Shown here piece after piece: positions 45,701 to 49,172 of a stretch of 49,172 nt of DNA (position 1 is its first letter; each line of letters starts with the position of its first letter). Below the pieces are notes generated by a model. That model was given only the letters and a program-made list of their open reading frames with translations, had not been told where the DNA came from and made no database searches. This DNA is from Paenibacillus sp. yr247. Lineage in GTDB: Bacteria > Bacillota > Bacilli > Paenibacillales > NBRC-103111. The stretch covers positions 1-49,172 of the forward strand of contig NZ_FNIF01000030.1 in the NCBI RefSeq assembly GCF_900103825.1. The letters run 5' to 3'. The translations under genes and the position numbers were made by a program.

Positions 45701-46021
45701 CTTCACATATCCCATGAGCTTCGTAGTTTGTTCTGTCCACTTGGCATCTTGTACAAGGGAAGGATCCAGATAGATTGCATCGTACTTGCGAAGCTGGCTA
45801 GCGGATAAGGAAGGCAGGCTTTGCTTGTCGATGAAGACGCCTGCTTGCAAGGTTTGCTGAAAATTTCCGTAGGCTGCCGAATCGTATAGATCCCCGCTCG
45901 TCGCATAGAGGAGCTTGGTTTCATCTACTTTGGGCAAAAATACAAGTAGGCCAAACATGAGTAAGATGCTAAGGCCTAGTCCGACAACTAATTTCAGAAC
46001 ACGAATTTTCGACAAAACCAA
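42779..46021 (-). CDS. Large membrane-anchored FG-GAP repeat protein with GATase-like and deacetylase-like regions
   Basis: The protein has 1080 residues. A TTG at 46021 (or 46015) follows GAGGG. One N-terminal membrane helix (about 10-30, LVVGLGLSILLMFGLLVFL). Residues ~40-250 look like a glutamine-amidotransferase-like alpha/beta fold (YDAIYLDPSLVQ, YVKQGGHLLVENGF). Residues ~430-700 hold five FG-GAP calcium-binding repeats: ADMNGDGRTDVLAG, ADVNGDGRTDLVVS, ADIDGDGKLDLVLG, RDMNGDGRLDLVVG and LDLNHDGKDDLVVG. The C-terminal third (DPHMFVHNFKSAEQER..., LGIPWLHPGTNQHTW) resembles a polysaccharide-deacetylase-like barrel, as in PelA-type proteins; this part is tentative. The FG-GAP region is much more GC-rich than the rest. 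It heads the dlt-like operon, which suggests binding or processing of an extracellular polysaccharide. Confidence 0.72.
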   Translation of the reverse strand: MVLSKIRVLKLVVGLGLSILLMFGLLVFLPKVDETKLLYATSGDLYDSAAYGNFQQTLQAGVFIDKQSLPSLSASQLRKYDAIYLDPSLVQDAKWTEQTTKLMGYVKQGGHLLVENGFSTLFPLGFLGAERIIDLQKVPLTSLGAPQLATDTQSLSYPQVPINLQGLQQTFQLFSQSYLKHHLLEDLPGFNMGYGFVPSTGQTIVSMNVSGNPVSLAMQNRVGKGTVLISSNFLPNRYFPTGYDMKSGMDPNLGFAQLVAKYQDESKPVPGTTYFNKRALTIEPYFSFEFAAANMQYRSELLAYVSKETLGYSVRKILGPYGRPAMAFQNHFEAMPAIQQKDGIAWAELLKKYDEIPSYTLVRGAFYWGQWRESLTVQLNTGTNAQPKFVGELPGSGYASGLHVMSAGKPLRQVTFPQYRDLSSAIELPYRAYPAAADMNGDGRTDVLAGSADGFVYIYTNLGADPAAYATEPPPEGMALPDTFGAPVKVQLESGEPLQLKPYSTVCAADVNGDGRTDLVVSDESGALYQLPQLASGRFAKPAAQLAGGKPLQLPGGPAAPFVADIDGDGKLDLVLGGADGRVWLYKGRSAAALTLDQGSEIITLPRNATHAAPTARDMNGDGRLDLVVGSSDGDLQVYLQGADGAWTPQGPLQGSTLNQVGNHALVAGHNSVPLWLDLNHDGKDDLVVGGIEFGSPVSIDDPQFPYQAQLKEFIQYARNNHLDLDPHMFVHNFKSAEQERAELAMHKQAFSKLGIPWLHPGTNQHTWRVNNEIVQQTLRSEQQEGIWFNFGFLPSKSKVTARPDSIWSLPFLLQDNEGNTDPTMLIHTPTPVLRTGVYATTDVFDSMVKLDMPIDYFEHIEYHFPVPSKIADLTEFADYFDKLRTKHDYNFMTEKQMAKSFLTAMKSEVRISQSWASYLWDKLKDRLSGGSPHFHATLTPNTAKVPSLADEYATTLGVVVEKGEKLALYSLHSDSDIYTTIDNQFYVGLGKPSSIGVGPTKEQLHVVRSNVPFELTQQGTTHHLEVKSAGLQQVKIFSPTELLFGGSPELKIAYDAQTHMYTITRYGDLTTISFTNKTQ

Positions 46022-46060
46022 AGGTATCCCTCGATTGCTAAAAAGGTCACTATCCTTGAC

Positions 46061-46089
46061 ATTATAGCATTCATAGGTAAGTTTGTTAA
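46061..46089 (-). promoter_or_regulatory. Promoter of the FG-GAP/carrier/ligase/dlt-like operon
   Basis: On the minus strand, TTAACA (46084-46089), a 17-base spacer and a perfect TATAAT (46061-46066) form a good SigA promoter. The leader to the TTG at 46021 is about 33 bases. It is the only strong promoter I see for the six-gene run. Confidence 0.65.
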
Positions 46090-46262
46090 CTTCTAAAGGG
46101 TTTATGAGTTAGGAGGTAACGTTTGGGAAATAAGCTGAGCTGTCGGATATTGGCTAAGTTTGTAATTGCCCTTGCCCTAGATTCCTACCTAAACTTTCTG
46201 TTACACTAAAGAGAAGACTTTGAGGATTACCCGAGGATCTATTATTGAAAGGATTTGCTGCC

Positions 46263-48806
46263 ATGCGTACGATACGCAGAGAAGATATAGAATTACTGGC
46301 CCCTGCGGGGGATTGGGATTGCATGAGGGCGGCTGTCGCCAATGGGGCGGATGCCGTGTTTTTTGGTGTGGAGAAATTTAATGCGCGGGCACGAGCGCAC
46401 AACTTTACAATGGCTGAACTGCCGGATATTATGTCGTTCCTTCATCTATATGGGGTTAAGGGGTTCCTGACCTTCAACATCCTCGTATTTGAGGAAGAAT
46501 TGAATGAAGCAAAGCAGTTGATCGAGGCCTGTGTAGACGCTGGTGTTGATGCTGTCATTGTTCAGGATTTGGGTCTTGTTAAAATGATTCGTGAAATCTC
46601 TCCTGATTTCCCGATTCATGGATCAACGCAGATGACGATTACATCGCCGGAGGCCGTTGAGTTTACAAAGCCGTTTGACATTGAACGGGTCGTCTTAGGG
46701 CGCGAAAATAACCTAAAACAGATTAAACAAATCGGCGATCAAGCGAAGCTTCCAATGGAAGTGTTCGTGCATGGCGCGCTTTGCGTTTCTTATTCGGGTC
46801 AGTGTCTAACCTCCGAAATGTGGGGAGGCCGTTCCGCTAATCGAGGGGAGTGTGCGCAGGCTTGCCGTTTGCCGTATGATCTGATGGTCGATGGTGTGCA
46901 AAAGCCGATGGGCGATGTGGCGTATTTGCTGTCGCCAAAGGATTTGGCAGCGATAGAGATCGTCCCGGAGCTTATTGAAGCTGGCGTACGTTCTTTCAAA
47001 ATTGAAGGGCGTCTGAAGACCCCTGAATATGTGGCCAATGTCGTGAGCAAGTATCGCCGTGCGATTGACCGTTATTTCGATGGGGAGGATGCTCGTCCGA
47101 CTAAAGAAGAGGTTCGTGAGCTTCAGCAAAGCTTCTCGCGTGGATTTACGGTTGGTTTCTTGAATGGAACCAACAATAAGCAGCTCGTCGACGGAACGTT
47201 TCCGAAGAGCCGCGGGGTGTTCGTGGGCCGCATCAAGCAGATTTTGCGCGATGGGGTAATCTGTGAGCTGGAGGCGCCGCTCAAGCGCGGTGACGGGCTT
47301 GTTTTCGACGCGGGGGATCCGACGAAGAAGGAAGAAGGCGGTCGCATCTATGATTTGCGCCGCAAGGGAGAGAAACTCGAAGGCGAAGCCGAGGGTGGAC
47401 TCATTGAGATCATTATGGGCCGCAATGATGTGGAACTGGGCCGTCTGCATGTCGGGGACCGCATCTGGAAGACGAATGATCCACAGCTGGACAAGCGCCT
47501 GCGCCAGACGTTCGAGACCGACAAGCCTTACCGTACTTTCCCGGTTAGCGTCAAGGTCAGCGGAGTAGAGGGTGAGCCGCTCAAAAGCTGGTGGACGGAT
47601 ATTCAAGGCGGACATACCGTATTCGTACAATCCGAGCTTTCCCTCGTTCGCGCGGAGAAAAGACCGATGGACGAACAGCTCTTTACGGAGCAGTTCGGGC
47701 GCCTTGGCGGTACGATTTATGAGCTCAGTCAGCTGGATGTGCAGCTGACCGGCGAGCTGATCGTGCCGATGCGTGAACTCAACAGCATGCGCCGCATGGC
47801 TGTTGAACTGATGGAAGACGAGCGGCAGAAGCCGCGTGCTTACATGAAGCGTGAAGTCGGCGTGTATGACGACGTGCCTCAGGCTGCTGCTGAGCACCAA
47901 GCCGCCATGAACGCTCCAGCTCTTTCCCTAGCGGATCGAAACGCAGTTCAGCTCACCGCACTTTGCCGTAACCTGGATCAGGTGAAGGCTGTGCTTGAGA
48001 CAACGGAAATTGAGTTTATTTACGCTGATTTCGAATTTATTAAGCAGTTCCCTGCGGCCGTAGAAGCCGTTCGTGCAGCTGGGCGCAAAATCGCTTTGGT
48101 AACACCGCGTATTTACATGCCAGGGGAAACGGGCTATTTTAACCATATATTAAAGCTTAACCCGGATGCGGTGCTGATTCGAAATACGGGCGCAGCCTAC
48201 TTCTTCTTGAAGCATCGGTTGGAAAATCCGGACGCGCCGAAACCGCAGTTAATCGGAGATTTTTCACTTAATGTAGCCAACCACAAAACGGCTGCGTTGT
48301 TTTTGGAAGCGGGTCTTTCAAAGGTTACCCCTTCGTATGATTTGAACATTCAGCAAATGGTTGATTTGCTTCGCCGCGCTGAAACCTCCAAGCTTGAGGT
48401 TGTTATCCATCAGCACATGCCGATGTTCCACACGGAGCACTGTGTGTACTGTACGTTCCTGAGTGAAGGTACAGACTTCACGAACTGTGGCCGTCCTTGC
48501 GAGGATCACAGCGTTTCTTTGCAAGACCGTGTCGGTATGTCGCATCCTGTTCGTGTAGATGAAGGCTGCCGCAATACGGTGTACAACGCAGTGGATCAAT
48601 CAGGTGCAGAGTACTTGAGCCATTTCATGGATCTGGGGATCCGCTCCTTCCGTGTCGAGTTCCTTGAAGAAACACCGGACAAGGTGCGTGAGATTCTCGA
48701 TTTGTACCGCCGTGCGATTGACGGTGAAATTAGCGGAACGCAAGTATGGCGTTCACTGAAAGCCACAAACCAGCTGGGTGTAACTCGCGGTCAATTGGTG
48801 AAGTGA
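46263..48806 (+). CDS. U32-family peptidase-like protein with DUF3656, RlhA-like
   Basis: The product has 847 residues from the ATG at 46263 after AAAGGA; a TTG at 46245 overlaps that site. The N-terminal U32 barrel begins ELLAPAGDWDCMRAAVANGA. The Cys-rich motif GQCLTSEMWGGRSANRGECA with AQACRLPYD after it provides likely Fe-S ligands. A second U32-like half ends with HCVYCTFLSEGTDF and NCGRPCEDH. U32 proteins were called peptidases, but RlhA, TrhP and UbiU/V are O2-independent hydroxylases of rRNA, tRNA or ubiquinone. The long form with a DUF3656-type middle is closest to RlhA, which hydroxylates a 23S rRNA cytidine. That assignment is inference. Confidence 0.85.
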   Translation: MRTIRREDIELLAPAGDWDCMRAAVANGADAVFFGVEKFNARARAHNFTMAELPDIMSFLHLYGVKGFLTFNILVFEEELNEAKQLIEACVDAGVDAVIVQDLGLVKMIREISPDFPIHGSTQMTITSPEAVEFTKPFDIERVVLGRENNLKQIKQIGDQAKLPMEVFVHGALCVSYSGQCLTSEMWGGRSANRGECAQACRLPYDLMVDGVQKPMGDVAYLLSPKDLAAIEIVPELIEAGVRSFKIEGRLKTPEYVANVVSKYRRAIDRYFDGEDARPTKEEVRELQQSFSRGFTVGFLNGTNNKQLVDGTFPKSRGVFVGRIKQILRDGVICELEAPLKRGDGLVFDAGDPTKKEEGGRIYDLRRKGEKLEGEAEGGLIEIIMGRNDVELGRLHVGDRIWKTNDPQLDKRLRQTFETDKPYRTFPVSVKVSGVEGEPLKSWWTDIQGGHTVFVQSELSLVRAEKRPMDEQLFTEQFGRLGGTIYELSQLDVQLTGELIVPMRELNSMRRMAVELMEDERQKPRAYMKREVGVYDDVPQAAAEHQAAMNAPALSLADRNAVQLTALCRNLDQVKAVLETTEIEFIYADFEFIKQFPAAVEAVRAAGRKIALVTPRIYMPGETGYFNHILKLNPDAVLIRNTGAAYFFLKHRLENPDAPKPQLIGDFSLNVANHKTAALFLEAGLSKVTPSYDLNIQQMVDLLRRAETSKLEVVIHQHMPMFHTEHCVYCTFLSEGTDFTNCGRPCEDHSVSLQDRVGMSHPVRVDEGCRNTVYNAVDQSGAEYLSHFMDLGIRSFRVEFLEETPDKVREILDLYRRAIDGEISGTQVWRSLKATNQLGVTRGQLVK

Positions 48807-48847
48807 TGGATCTGTAGTGTAGTGGGTTTCGAAGGTTGAAGTCCTAC

Positions 48848-49024
48848 TGTAAAACATACAGTTAATTTTCACCTTGAAGCCTATTTCGGAGGTAATCCTG
48901 TAAAAAGTACATCAAATTATCGGGAAAATCGGAGCTTTGGCCTCTTAGGGTGAGATTAACTGTACTTTTTGCATGTAAATGTGAAAATAGGCACTTTAGG
49001 CGGGATTTTGCTGTATAAAATGCA
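48848..49024. repeat. Symmetric intergenic repeat with four 13-base boxes
   Basis: Near-palindromic boxes of the form TGTAAAAAGTACA lie at 48848-48860, 48899-48911, 48961-48973 (inverted) and 49012-49024. The spacings are 51, 62 and 51 bases, so the layout is mirror-like. Sequence between boxes also agrees across the centre (ACAGTTAAT, then CACC/CACCC, then a GGCC or GCCTATTT stretch). It looks like a REP/BIME-type dispersed element. The tail from 49025 to the end has only a terminator. Confidence 0.6.
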
Positions 49025-49078
49025 GTTTGTCTTCGGGTGTGGGTGATGCCGCGATGTAGCCTTTAAATTCTTGAACAG

Positions 49079-49105
49079 AAAAGCTCCCTTAGGGGAGCTT
49101 TTTTA
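49079..49105 (+). terminator. Rho-independent terminator near the window end
   Basis: AAAAGCTCCC (49079-49088) pairs with GGGAGCTTTT (49093-49102), followed by more T. It can end the U32 transcript, or serve a minus-strand gene beyond the window, since AAAA also flanks it on the left. Confidence 0.75.
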
Positions 49106-49172
49106 TGTTTCTACTCTCATCCGTTTTAAACCACCTCCTTAGTTCTCACTCACTCTATCAGCTCGAAACAAC

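Noticed and set aside
46806..47900. Minus-strand frame of 364 codons opposite the U32 gene
   Set aside because: The plus-strand U32 reading is clearly conserved; this frame has no motif and a composition typical of an antisense shadow.
48848..49024. CRISPR or tRNA-like structure
   Set aside because: Boxes are 13 bases and alternate in orientation, with related rather than unique sequence between them. No tRNA fold or cas gene is present.

Overview
The window looks like chromosomal DNA of a Paenibacillus-like member of the Bacillales. Low-to-moderate GC, strong AGGAGG-type ribosome binding sites, common TTG/GTG starts, a Bacillus-type hpf-secA-prfB block, an ftsE-ftsX-peptidase-ctpB-minJ-like block and uvrB-uvrA all point there. 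The genus is an inference from gene order and protein style, not from a marker gene.

Layout. 1-5.2 kb: the end of an IPT/TIG-repeat protein, a decayed IS1182-type element (about 431-2140), then a TPR-containing family 2 glycosyltransferase and a zinc-ribbon SAM methyltransferase on the minus strand. 5.2-11.4 kb: a cluster of DnaA-box-like sites, a cold-shock protein, hpf, secA, prfB (with its programmed +1 frameshift) and a YitT-family membrane protein. 11.4-20.1 kb: a second small group of DnaA-box-like sites, then a complete argCJBDFGH run behind a promoter covered by two ArgR-type boxes. It encodes the whole route from glutamate to arginine, with argJ recycling acetyl groups. 20.1-23.3 kb (minus): a DUF4097/HAAS envelope-stress-like pair and a VanW-family protein. 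23.6-29.8 kb: ftsE-ftsX, a LytM/M23 coiled-coil peptidase, a CtpB-type S41 protease and a MinJ-like PDZ membrane protein, all division, wall or sporulation functions. 29.8-31.4 kb (minus): a flagellar stator pair closer in motif to MotP/MotS than to MotA/MotB. 31.7-36.6 kb: uvrB-uvrA. 36.6-38.8 kb: small genes, a DUF2759 membrane protein and a TIM-barrel sugar isomerase-like gene.

The most notable part is the minus-strand run from 46021 down to 38890. It has a good promoter and encodes a large membrane-anchored FG-GAP protein, a DltC-like carrier protein, a protein resembling the seryl-tRNA-synthetase-derived amino acid:[carrier protein] ligases, a DltD/SGNH-like protein, an overlapping 36-residue DltX-like peptide and a DltB-like MBOAT acyltransferase. 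Read together these make a complete dlt-like pathway in which an aminoacyl-tRNA-synthetase-like enzyme takes the place of the NRPS-type adenylating enzyme DltA. I infer that it attaches an activated amino acid to a surface or extracellular polymer. The acceptor, the amino acid and the role of the FG-GAP protein cannot be read from the sequence.

The window ends with a large U32-family protein (probably an RNA-hydroxylation enzyme) and a 177-bp symmetric intergenic repeat built from four 13-bp boxes.
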